From contig JANQSF010000049.1 in assembly GCA_028284155.1 (NCBI GenBank), forward strand, positions 1-37,489: DNA of 37,489 nt, read 5' to 3'. The position numbers and the translations under genes were made by a program. The notes beneath the pieces are model-generated. The model saw nothing but the letters and a program-made list of their open reading frames with translations, did no database searches and had not been told where the DNA came from. The DNA comes from Phycisphaeraceae bacterium. GTDB lineage: Bacteria; Planctomycetota; Phycisphaerae; Phycisphaerales; Phycisphaeraceae. Positions 9,645 through 16,698 of this stretch are shown here, piece after piece; within the stretch, counting starts at the first letter, position 1; each line of letters opens with the position of its first letter.

Positions 9645-9672
9645 TTGACGCCCGGTTCGCGACATCTACAAT
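9645..9672 (+). promoter_or_regulatory. Candidate promoter of atpC
   Basis: TTGACG (9645-9650) and TACAAT (9667-9672) are separated by 16 bases, giving a start near 9679 and a ~50-nt leader before the GTG at 9730. It lies in the divergent gap between the beta-propeller gene and atpC. It agrees with atpC being transcribed independently of the other ATP synthase genes. Confidence 0.55.
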
Positions 9673-9729
9673 GACGCCGCTGATCCGCCGAGATCGGCCT
9701 GATACGCCCCACCCAGCGAGCCCCAAGCC

Positions 9730-10143
9730 GTGGCCAACACCTTCCGATGTGCCCTGGTGACCCCCGAAGAGCAGTTGCTCGACGAGGAAGTGACCGCCGC
9801 CGTGTTGCCCGCCCACGACGGGCAGGTCGGCGTGTTGCCGTCGCGCTCGCCGCTGCTCGTCCAACTCGGGTCCGGCCTGCTGCGGCTCGACTACGTCGAG
9901 GGCGGCTCGCGGCACTTCTTTGTCAACGGCGGGTTCGCCCAGATGAAGGGCAACCGGCTGTCGCTGCTGACCGACGAGGCGAAGCCGGCTGAGAACATCA
10001 TCCTCAACGAGGCCGAGGCCGCCTTCGCCGAGGCCAAAGACCGCACATTCCGCAGCGACGACGAGTTCGACAAGCGCCAACGCGACCTCGAACGCGCCCG
10101 CGGGATGGTCAAACTGCATGGGCAGTTCGACAACAAGCTCTGA
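9730..10143 (+). CDS. atpC: F0F1 ATP synthase epsilon subunit
   Basis: The 137-residue product matches the epsilon subunit in length and order. An N-terminal beta-sandwich (FRCALVTPEEQLLDEEV, VLPAHDGQVGVLPSRSPLL, FFVNGGFAQMKGNRLSLL) is followed by a C-terminal helical hairpin (NEAEAAFAEAKD, RQRDLERARGMVK). Epsilon sits on the gamma stalk and couples or inhibits F1. Translation most plausibly starts at the GTG at 9730, because no upstream ATG fits the family's N-terminus. Oddly, no other atp gene is in the window: upstream is the divergent beta-propeller gene and downstream is mrdA, whereas atpC normally follows atpD. Confidence 0.93.
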   Translation: MANTFRCALVTPEEQLLDEEVTAAVLPAHDGQVGVLPSRSPLLVQLGSGLLRLDYVEGGSRHFFVNGGFAQMKGNRLSLLTDEAKPAENIILNEAEAAFAEAKDRTFRSDDEFDKRQRDLERARGMVKLHGQFDNKL

Positions 10144-10203
10144 CACAGATTCGGGGCGGTGAGTCGCAGCGCAAAACACCCGTCGTTGAATCCTGCTCAC
10201 ACA

Positions 10204-10217
10204 TGAACGATCGCTCA
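10204..10217. promoter_or_regulatory. Near-palindrome TGAACGATCGCTCA, possible operator upstream of mrdA
   Basis: This 14-mer differs by one base from the copy at 1925-1938. It ends 27 bases before the TATAAT at 10245, about where an upstream -35/-50 regulator would bind. A second CGATCG-containing stretch follows at about 10228-10242, making the region rich in dyads. Confidence 0.3.
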
Positions 10218-10244
10218 ACACGACACGCGCGATCGGTCGATCTA

Positions 10245-10250
10245 TATAAT
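10245..10250 (+). promoter_or_regulatory. Perfect -10 box (TATAAT) for mrdA-rodA
   Basis: TATAAT lies in an AT-rich island in otherwise GC-rich DNA, 53 bases before the mrdA start codon. No convincing -35 hexamer is present at 16-18 bases upstream (GACACG is the nearest). That would fit a promoter helped by an activator or an alternative sigma factor. Confidence 0.5.
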
Positions 10251-10302
10251 CACGCCACACACCCGCGGCGCAGGATGCGCCGCCTCGCATAAAGGTGCAT
10301 GG

Positions 10303-12546
10303 ATGCGCCACTGGACGACCCGCATTTTTCCAAGCATGTTCCACCGCCGCGTCGCCCTGCTGGGCGTGACGGTGGTCACTGTGTGTGTCTTGCTGTCAAT
10401 CCAGTTGGCCCGGCTGACCATCGTGCAGGGCAGTCAGTGGCGCGACCGGGCGGAATCGACGCTCGTCGTCAACCGGCTTGTCCCCACGTCGCGCGGCGCG
10501 ATCTACGACAGCGAACTCCGCCCGCTGGCGGTCGAACTGCCCAGCGAAGAACTGGCCGTGCGGTATAGCGTCATCACCGGCCAATGGGCTTACCAGCGCG
10601 CCCGGCGCGCCGCGAGGAAAGCGCACGGGCGAGAGTGGGACGAGCTGCCGTTCGAGGAGCGTGAACGGCACATCGCGCAAGAGCAAAAGGCGTTCGACGA
10701 ACAGACCGAGCGGCTTTGGTCGGCTTTGTGTGCTTACGGCGACATGGGGCGCGACGAGCTGAACGCCCGCAAGCGCACCATCGTCAAGCGCGTGCAGCGC
10801 ATCGCCAGCTCGGTCTGGCGACGCGACCTAGAAGCCCGCCGCAAGGCCGGCCACGACGTCGAGTGGTCGGACGTCTCCCAGCCGGTCGGCGAACAACGCG
10901 CGCACCACCCGCTGCTCGAAGACCTGCCCACGGTCACCGCCGACGAGGTCCGCCACCGCATTGCGCAGGCGGGCGACGACGCCGACAACGTCTGGTCGCA
11001 GGTCGAGTTGACGCCCAGTCGAACGCGGGCCTACCCACTGACAGAAATGACGCTGCTCATCGACACGAGCACTTTCCCGACGCCGCTGCGGCAGTCCCAC
11101 CCGGTCGAGGTCACGGTCGAAGGCGTTGGCGTGCACCTGCTGGGGCGGATGCGTGACGCGTGGTCGAAAGACATGACCGCTCGGCCATTCCGTAAGCGCA
11201 ACGACGCCGGCCAATACGACATCGACCCGGCCGGCTACCTGCCCGGCGACCGCGTCGGCGCGGCCGGCGTCGAACAGGCGATGGAAAACGTCCTGCGCGG
11301 CACGCGCGGCCGCGTCGTGCAACACCTCGACACCGGCAAAGAAGTCCGCGACGAACCAACGCCCGGCGGTAACGTCACGCTCTCGATCGACATGCAGTTG
11401 CAGGCCCGCGTACAAGCGGTCATGACACCTGCGCTCGGCCTGATGAAGGTCCAGCCGTGGCACGCACGCCAGCCCAGCGCGCCGGTCGGCACGCCGCTCA
11501 ACGGCGCGGCCGTCATCATTGATGTCGATAGTGCCGAAGTGCTCGCGGCCGTCACCGTCCCGACCTTCACGTTCGACGATTTGCAGAACGACCCCGACTC
11601 CGTTTGGCAGGACGAACTGACGCAGCGTTGGGTCAACCGAGCGATCGGTCGCCCTTACGCGCCCGGCTCGACGATGAAGCCGATCGTCTACGTCGCGGCT
11701 GTCACCGAGGGCAAGCACTCGGCCCACCACGCGATCAACTGCAAAGGGCACCTGCTCAAACACCGCAAAGACCGCTACCGCTGCTGGCTCTACAAACAGT
11801 ACGGCGCGGCGCACGGCCCACTCGTCGCCAACGAAGCGATCCAGCGCAGTTGCAATGAGTTCTTCTACACGCTCGGCCATCGTATGGGCGCTGAAAGACT
11901 CGTCCCGTGGTACCAACGGTTCGGGCTCGGCGTTGATACCGGCGTCGAACTGTCCGAAGCCGCGAGCGGCAAGTTGCCCGACGTGACCGGCCCCGGCAGA
12001 CGCCCCGAGCACGAGGGCATCCTGATGGGCATCGGCCAGGGGCCGATCAGCATCACACCGCTGCAACTCGCCTCCGCGTACGCGACGCTGGCGCGTGGCG
12101 GCACGTACTTGCGACCGACGTTCTTCCGTTCGATCGACGATACACGTCAGCGCACCGACCTCGGGCTGAGCCCCGCGGCCGTACGCCTCGCGCTCGACGG
12201 CCTGAAGCGCAGCGTCAACGATCGGCACGGCACCAGCCATCACATCGCCATGCTCAACCGCGAGACGATCTTCAACATCGAAGGTGTCACCGTGATGGGC
12301 AAGACCGGCACTGCCACCGCCGCGCCGCACTGGATCGACCGCGACGGCAACGGCCGAATGGGCGAAAGCGAGATTGTGCGCCAAGGCGACCATGCGTGGT
12401 TCGTCGGGCTGGTTCAGCGGGAAGGTGAGTCGCGTCCTGCGTTCGCGTTTGCCGTCATCGTCGAGTTCGGCGGCTCCGGCGGCGCGTGCGCCGGGCCAAT
12501 CGCTAATCAACTGTTACACGCCCTGCGTGCGGAGGGGTATCTGTGA
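10303..12546 (+). CDS. mrdA: Penicillin-binding protein 2 (elongation transpeptidase)
   Basis: The 747-residue class B penicillin-binding protein cross-links peptidoglycan at the inner membrane with RodA. An N-terminal anchor (residues ~18-40, VALLGVTVVTVCVLLSIQLA) is followed by the dimerisation/pedestal region (SRGAIYDSELRPLAVE). The transpeptidase motifs are complete: Ser456-T-M-Lys459, Ser516-C-Asn518 and Lys667-Thr-Gly669. The PBP2-type segment HRKDRYRCW and GIGQGPISITPLQLA are also present. It is about 100 residues longer than usual; the excess is a charged, Arg/Glu-rich helical insert around residues 85-230. The start at 10303 is chosen for the short basic head before the anchor. It overlaps rodA by four bases. 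Confidence 0.93.
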   Translation: MRHWTTRIFPSMFHRRVALLGVTVVTVCVLLSIQLARLTIVQGSQWRDRAESTLVVNRLVPTSRGAIYDSELRPLAVELPSEELAVRYSVITGQWAYQRARRAARKAHGREWDELPFEERERHIAQEQKAFDEQTERLWSALCAYGDMGRDELNARKRTIVKRVQRIASSVWRRDLEARRKAGHDVEWSDVSQPVGEQRAHHPLLEDLPTVTADEVRHRIAQAGDDADNVWSQVELTPSRTRAYPLTEMTLLIDTSTFPTPLRQSHPVEVTVEGVGVHLLGRMRDAWSKDMTARPFRKRNDAGQYDIDPAGYLPGDRVGAAGVEQAMENVLRGTRGRVVQHLDTGKEVRDEPTPGGNVTLSIDMQLQARVQAVMTPALGLMKVQPWHARQPSAPVGTPLNGAAVIIDVDSAEVLAAVTVPTFTFDDLQNDPDSVWQDELTQRWVNRAIGRPYAPGSTMKPIVYVAAVTEGKHSAHHAINCKGHLLKHRKDRYRCWLYKQYGAAHGPLVANEAIQRSCNEFFYTLGHRMGAERLVPWYQRFGLGVDTGVELSEAASGKLPDVTGPGRRPEHEGILMGIGQGPISITPLQLASAYATLARGGTYLRPTFFRSIDDTRQRTDLGLSPAAVRLALDGLKRSVNDRHGTSHHIAMLNRETIFNIEGVTVMGKTGTATAAPHWIDRDGNGRMGESEIVRQGDHAWFVGLVQREGESRPAFAFAVIVEFGGSGGACAGPIANQLLHALRAEGYL

Positions 12547-13769
12547 TCCGCGCGCCGCTGTTTGCACGCCTCCGCGACCTGCTCCGCCCGCACCCGGGCT
12601 GGGTCGCGTGCGCCGCGGCGGTGGCGCTGGCCGTCATCGGCATCCTCGCCATCGGCACGGCCGACGCCGCGCACAGCCCGCGCGCCGGATTCGCCCAGAA
12701 GCAGACCGTTTGGCTCGTCATCTCCATCGCCGTGATGGCTTTCGCCATGTCGCCCCACCCGAGGCAAGTGGCCGCGGCCGCGCCCTGGCTGCTCGGCGTC
12801 ACGCTGTTCGTCCTCGTGCTCATCGTCCTGCCGTTCATGCCGCGGTCGATCGTGCCGCGCATCAACGGTATCCGCGCGTGGATCAACCTCGGCTTCATGA
12901 ACTTCCAGCCGAGCGAGGTCGCCAAACTCGTGTTCGTCCTCGTCATGGCCGGCTACCTCCAACACCGCGACAACCACCGCACGCTGCGCGGCCTGCTCAA
13001 GCCGTTCCTGATCATGCTCGTGCCCGTCATGCTCATCCTGCGACAACCCGATCTGGGCACGGCCATCCTGTTCGCGCCCGCGCTGTTCGCAATGCTCGTC
13101 GCGGCCGGGGCGAAGCTGCGACACATGGTCTCGCTCGGCGGGCTGGGCGTGGTGGGCGTCGCGCTCATCGTGGCCAGCGTCTACCTCCTGCCCGACTCGG
13201 CCCAACTGCTCCGCCCCCACCAGCGCATGCGCATCAAGTCGATGATCAGCCTCGCCCAGAACGAAACGCGATACGTCGATGACGAAGCGTACCAGCAGTA
13301 CAAGACGCTCGGCCTGATCGGGTCGGGACGCGTCTGGGGATACGGCGGCGAGCGCAGCGAGACCATCGTCCGCTTCGCCAAGGTGCCCGAAGACCACAAC
13401 GACATGGTGTTCGGCGTCGTGGTCAACCGGTTCGGCTTCGTCGGCGGGTTGGCCGTGCTTTTGTTGTACGCCGTCATGATCATCGCCATGCTCCGCGCCA
13501 GCGCCATGAGCAAAGATCCGTTCGCCCGGCTCGCGATTGTCGGCTTCGCAACTCTCGTCCTCGCGCAGATGGCGATCAACATCGGCATGAACGTCGGCCT
13601 GCTGCCCGTCGTCGGCATCACGCTCCCGTTTGTGTCGTACGGCGGGTCGAGCCTCGTCGCCGCATTCGCGATGGTCGGCCTCGTCAACAACTTCGCCTCC
13701 CGCCGCCCCACCATCCTCGCAAGACCCAGCTTCGAGTTCGACCGCCCCCGCGTCGCCACATCGACCTGA
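12543..13769 (+). CDS. rodA: RodA/SEDS peptidoglycan glycosyltransferase
   Basis: The 408-residue polytopic protein has about ten membrane helices and the SEDS signatures: NGIRAWINLGFMNFQPSEVAKL, in part INLGFMNFQPSEVAK; RQPDLGTA; GLIGSGRVWGYG; VPEDHNDMVFGV with the conserved acidic residue at about Asp287; and GITLPFVSYGGSS. RodA polymerises lipid II glycan strands, with PBP2 as its cross-linking partner. It starts at a GTG inside the mrdA stop region (GTGA overlap), indicating translational coupling. One oddity: the family's usual EExGF segment after the PE...D motif reads NRFGF (Asn295-Arg296). The C-terminus after the last helix is a short Arg/Pro-rich tail. Confidence 0.93.
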   Translation: MIRAPLFARLRDLLRPHPGWVACAAAVALAVIGILAIGTADAAHSPRAGFAQKQTVWLVISIAVMAFAMSPHPRQVAAAAPWLLGVTLFVLVLIVLPFMPRSIVPRINGIRAWINLGFMNFQPSEVAKLVFVLVMAGYLQHRDNHRTLRGLLKPFLIMLVPVMLILRQPDLGTAILFAPALFAMLVAAGAKLRHMVSLGGLGVVGVALIVASVYLLPDSAQLLRPHQRMRIKSMISLAQNETRYVDDEAYQQYKTLGLIGSGRVWGYGGERSETIVRFAKVPEDHNDMVFGVVVNRFGFVGGLAVLLLYAVMIIAMLRASAMSKDPFARLAIVGFATLVLAQMAINIGMNVGLLPVVGITLPFVSYGGSSLVAAFAMVGLVNNFASRRPTILARPSFEFDRPRVATST

Positions 13770-13771
13770 AG

Positions 13772-13793
13772 CCCACGCATTCCAATGCGTGGG
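13772..13793. terminator. Strong hairpin after rodA, likely terminator
   Basis: CCCACGCATT (13772-13781) and AATGCGTGGG (13784-13793) form a 10-bp perfect stem followed by TTTCCGTTATT. It starts three bases after the rodA stop codon. It is preceded by TGAAG, the same lead as the AAGCCGGG hairpin that follows at 13814, so the two may belong to one repeat type. Confidence 0.55.
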
Positions 13794-13813
13794 TTTCCGT
13801 TATTCCTGCACTG

Positions 13814-13843
13814 AAGCCGGGTCTTTCCGAAGACCCGGATCTC
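13814..13843. repeat. AAGCCGGG hairpin repeat, copy 1
   Basis: A 30-base element whose core CCGGGTCTT-TCCG-AAGACCCGG (13817-13838) is a perfect 9-bp stem with a 4-base loop. It is identical over 30 bases to copy 2 (14659-14688), and the two copies flank rsmG. Copy 3 (17762-17791) matches at 27 of 30 positions. It has no coding role and lies in the rodA-rsmG gap. Confidence 0.85.
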
Positions 13844-13884
13844 CGCGCGCACTTCAACACACCACCCTCTCCTACCATCGCCCC

Positions 13885-14607
13885 GTGCCCACGCCGCCCC
13901 CCGACTTTGTCCGCAACGACCTGACCGCGCTCGGTATCGACGTCACCAATGCCCAACTCGAGCAACTCGCCCATTTCCTCGACCTGCTGCTCGACGCGAA
14001 TGAGAAAGTCAACCTCACGTCGATCCGCGACCGCGACGAGGCGTGGAAGCGGCACATCATCGACAGCCTGACCTCCCTGCCCGCCTTCACCGCCCTGCCG
14101 GAAGGTCGTGCGATCGACGTCGGCACCGGCGGGGGCTTGCCCGGTCTGCCCCTGGCGATCATGTGCCCACACCTGTCGTTTACACTCGCCGACGCGACGG
14201 GCAAGAAGGTGCGCATCGTCGAACAGATAGCAACCGAACTCGGCCTCGCGCACGTCATTGCCGTGCAACAACGCGCTGAACAACTGGGGCAAGACCCAAC
14301 ACACCGACAGGTCTACGACATCGCCGTCACCCGCGCGATCGGCCCGATGAACGTCCTGCTCGAATACTGCCTGCCACTGGTCAAAGTCGGCGGCGCGGTC
14401 GTGGCGATGAAAGGCCCGTCCGTCGAACGCGAACTCGACGAAGCCGGCGACGCGCTGGCGACGCTCGGCGCGGGCAATGTCGAAGTCATCGAAGCCTACC
14501 CGGAAGACTTCGGCGTCAACACCGTCATCGTCCTCGTCGCCAAGGAACGCCCCACACCCAAGACCTACCCCCGCGCCCCCGGCGTCCCCAAACAAAGCCC
14601 GCTCTAA
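13885..14607 (+). CDS. rsmG: 16S rRNA (guanine-527-N7) methyltransferase
   Basis: The 240-residue product is an RsmG (GidB) class I methyltransferase that makes m7G527 in the 16S rRNA decoding-region stem. Visible family features are KVNLTSIRDRDEAWKRHIIDSL, in part VNLTSIRDRDEAWKRHII, the SAM-binding loop VGTGGGLPGLPLAI, an acidic residue after LADATGKK for SAM binding, and VTRAIGPMNVLLEYCLPLVK. The GTG at 13885 is chosen because the open frame upstream (from 13630) runs through the antisense of rodA and the hairpin repeats and is not RsmG-like. It lies between two identical 30-bp hairpin repeats. The C-terminal Pro/Lys-rich tail is slightly longer than usual. Confidence 0.92.
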   Translation: MPTPPPDFVRNDLTALGIDVTNAQLEQLAHFLDLLLDANEKVNLTSIRDRDEAWKRHIIDSLTSLPAFTALPEGRAIDVGTGGGLPGLPLAIMCPHLSFTLADATGKKVRIVEQIATELGLAHVIAVQQRAEQLGQDPTHRQVYDIAVTRAIGPMNVLLEYCLPLVKVGGAVVAMKGPSVERELDEAGDALATLGAGNVEVIEAYPEDFGVNTVIVLVAKERPTPKTYPRAPGVPKQSPL

Positions 14608-14658
14608 CCAACTGCAACACACCAACTCCAAATACAACACACCGCAACATACTCCCCC

Positions 14659-14688
14659 AAGCCGGGTCTTTCCGAAGACCCGGATCTC
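14659..14688. repeat. AAGCCGGG hairpin repeat, copy 2, in the leader of the YpdA-type gene
   Basis: Identical over 30 bases to copy 1 at 13814-13843 (stem 14662-14670/14675-14683). It ends 9 bases before the ATG at 14698, so in the mRNA the hairpin occupies the position of the ribosome-binding site; no separate Shine-Dalgarno sequence is evident between it and the start codon. Confidence 0.85.
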
Positions 14689-14697
14689 TTCACACTC

Positions 14698-15798
14698 ATG
14701 CCCGATCTGCCCCCCAACCACCACACCACCGACACCGCCCTCATCGGCGCCGGCCCCATCGGCCTCGAACTCGCTGTCAACCTCAAAGCCGCCGGCGTCG
14801 ACTACCTCCATCTCGACGCGCAGCAGGTCGGCCACACCGTCACGTGGTACCCCAAGGGCGTGCAGTTTTTCTCCTCGCCGCAGCGCATCGCCATCGCCGG
14901 CGTACCGCTGGTCACACCCGACCAATCCAAAGCCACACGCGAGCAATACCTCGCCTACTTGCGCGGCATCGTCGAACAGTTCGGCCTCGATATCCAGACC
15001 TTCCAACGCGTCGAGTCGTTGCAGCGCGACGGCGAACACTTCATGCTCACAACCCGCTCGACCCGGCAACCCAACGCCCAATCGAAGACCATCAAAGCCA
15101 AGCGCGTCGTGCTCGCCGTCGGCGACATGCACGCCCCGCGCAAGCTCGGCATCGCCGGCGAAGACCTGCCGCACGTCAGTCACTACTTCGACGAACCACA
15201 CCAGTACTTCCACCAACGCCTGCTGATCGTCGGCGGCCGCAATTCGGCCGTCGAAGCGGCCATCCGCTGCCAACGGGCCGGCGCCGACGTCACGCTCAGC
15301 TACCGCCGCGGCGCGTTCGACGACAAGAGCGTCAAGTACTGGATCAAGCCCGAAATCGACTGGCTCATCAAGACCGGCGCGATCAAGTTTCATCCGCGCA
15401 CCCTTCCGACACGCATCACGCCCGACCACGTCGAACTCTCGTTTGTCGAGGGAGAAGGCTCACCCATCACCGTCCCCGCCGACTTCGTCCTCCTGCTCAC
15501 CGGGTACGTCATGGACACCTCGCTACTCGAGCAGGCGGGTGTCGAACTGCACGGCGAGAACCGCGCACCGCGGCTCGACCACGCGACCATGTCCACCAAC
15601 GTGCCCGGCCTGTACGTCGTCGGCACAGCCGCGGCCGGCACGCAGGTGCGCTTCAAACTCTTCATCGAAAACGCGCATTCGCACGTCGTCAAGGTCGTCC
15701 GCGACCTGACCGGCCAGGACCCGCCGCACGTCAATCCCCTGGCGTGGGAACGGCTGCACGAAGACCCCCTGGGCGGCACAAAACACGCTGAATCATGA
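14698..15798 (+). CDS. ypdA: YpdA-family FAD/NAD(P)H oxidoreductase (putative bacillithiol disulfide reductase)
   Basis: The 366-residue flavoprotein resembles YpdA (Bdr), the NADPH-dependent reductase of bacillithiol disulfide. The N-terminal FAD site is GAGPIG (residues 17-22), followed by the YpdA-like region WYPKGVQFFSSPQRIAIAG. The central NAD(P)H site is IVGGRNSAVEAA (~177-188). The C-terminal FAD segment reads TNVPGLYVVGTAAAGTQ. There is no CxxC, as expected for YpdA and unlike thioredoxin reductase. The start follows a hairpin repeat closely. No bacillithiol synthesis gene (bshA/B/C) is in the window, so the true substrate is open; the family name is more certain than the substrate. 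Confidence 0.82.
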   Translation: MPDLPPNHHTTDTALIGAGPIGLELAVNLKAAGVDYLHLDAQQVGHTVTWYPKGVQFFSSPQRIAIAGVPLVTPDQSKATREQYLAYLRGIVEQFGLDIQTFQRVESLQRDGEHFMLTTRSTRQPNAQSKTIKAKRVVLAVGDMHAPRKLGIAGEDLPHVSHYFDEPHQYFHQRLLIVGGRNSAVEAAIRCQRAGADVTLSYRRGAFDDKSVKYWIKPEIDWLIKTGAIKFHPRTLPTRITPDHVELSFVEGEGSPITVPADFVLLLTGYVMDTSLLEQAGVELHGENRAPRLDHATMSTNVPGLYVVGTAAAGTQVRFKLFIENAHSHVVKVVRDLTGQDPPHVNPLAWERLHEDPLGGTKHAES

Positions 15799-15803
15799 TG
15801 ATT

Positions 15804-15832
15804 TTGAGATCGTCCGTGCGGATGCGTACAAT
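15804..15832 (+). promoter_or_regulatory. Candidate sigma70-type promoter
   Basis: TTGAGA (15804-15809) and TACAAT (15827-15832) are separated by exactly 17 bases. It lies just after the YpdA stop codon and predicts a ~60-nt leader for the secreted protein gene at 15898. It is one of the better consensus matches in the window. Confidence 0.6.
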
Positions 15833-15897
15833 CGTGGACGACGTTTGCCCGATGTTCCTTCCGGCGGCCACCCTTCCACTCGACAAGGATGCGACCC

Positions 15898-16683
15898 ATG
15901 CGGCGACGACTCCCTTTGACGCTGACCTGCCTCTTCGTGCTCGCGACCGCCGCACCGATGCTCGCGGCCGACAAGGTCGACGAAGCCAAGGAACGGCAGG
16001 AAGCCGAACGCAAGCGCATCAAGGCGGCTGAGCAGAAACGCAAAGACGCGGTCAAGTCGAAGATCCGATTGCTCGAAGCGCTCGAAGGCGCCAGCACACC
16101 CGCGCCGAAGGTCGAGCCGAAGAAGAAGGTCGGGGGCTCAGCCCGCATCCGCCCCACCCAGCGCACCAAGCGCGAGGTCGAATGGACCAAGACATTCGAA
16201 GCGCCCGGCGAGATCGAAGACTCGAACAAGGTGAAAACGTACGGCCAAGGCCGGACGCGCACGTACACGATCGAGCCGGAGCCGACGGTCGTTGAGTTCA
16301 AGGTCGAATCCGATGTTTGGCGGATGTCCTGGATCACCGAGCCCACGGCCCGCAGCGGCAAGCTCAAGATGGTGCTCAAGCGCAAGATCACGACGCCCAG
16401 CGGGCTCACGCAGTGGCGGCCATACAAGGCGCTGCCTTCCGTCCGGGCCGGCGCCAAGGGTGGCGTAGTCCTCCAGGCCGAGGGCGAGTACATGCTCGAA
16501 CTGCTCGGCCAGAACGTGAAGTACCACTTCAATGTTGAAGAGGCGAAGGTCGTCAAGGTCGAGCCGAAAGCCGACGACAAGCCGGAAGCGAAGGAAAAAG
16601 CCGGGGTCGAGAAGAAAGACGCGAAGGATCCCAAGCCGGCGGCCGAGGCCGCGAAACCGAAGGCCGAGGCGAAGAAGCCTTGA
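15898..16683 (+). CDS. Secreted Lys/Glu-rich hypothetical protein
   Basis: The 261-residue product has a Sec signal peptide (RRRLPLTLTCLFVLATAAPMLAAD, in part LTLTCLFVLATAAPMLA). A charged, probably coiled-coil helix follows (~25-65: EAKERQEAERKRIKAAEQ), then a beta-rich domain (~95-220) with Trp-containing strands (SDVWRMSWITEP, TQWRPYKALP, MLELLGQNVKYHF). The tail is low-complexity Lys/Ala/Glu/Pro. The ATG at 15898 is preferred over 15889 because AAGGA lies 8 bases upstream of it. The folded domain may be a carbohydrate- or wall-associated sandwich, but I do not recognise it. It converges with the gene ending at 16699, leaving 15 bases between the two stop codons. Confidence 0.75.
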   Translation: MRRRLPLTLTCLFVLATAAPMLAADKVDEAKERQEAERKRIKAAEQKRKDAVKSKIRLLEALEGASTPAPKVEPKKKVGGSARIRPTQRTKREVEWTKTFEAPGEIEDSNKVKTYGQGRTRTYTIEPEPTVVEFKVESDVWRMSWITEPTARSGKLKMVLKRKITTPSGLTQWRPYKALPSVRAGAKGGVVLQAEGEYMLELLGQNVKYHFNVEEAKVVKVEPKADDKPEAKEKAGVEKKDAKDPKPAAEAAKPKAEAKKP

Positions 16684-16698
16684 CCACCACGTCCTGAC

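Noticed and set aside
10828..12510. Minus-strand open frame of 560 codons
   Set aside because: Antisense of mrdA, which has all its catalytic motifs.
13684..15429. Minus-strand open frame of 581 codons
   Set aside because: Crosses rsmG, hairpin repeats and the YpdA gene in antisense; shadow.
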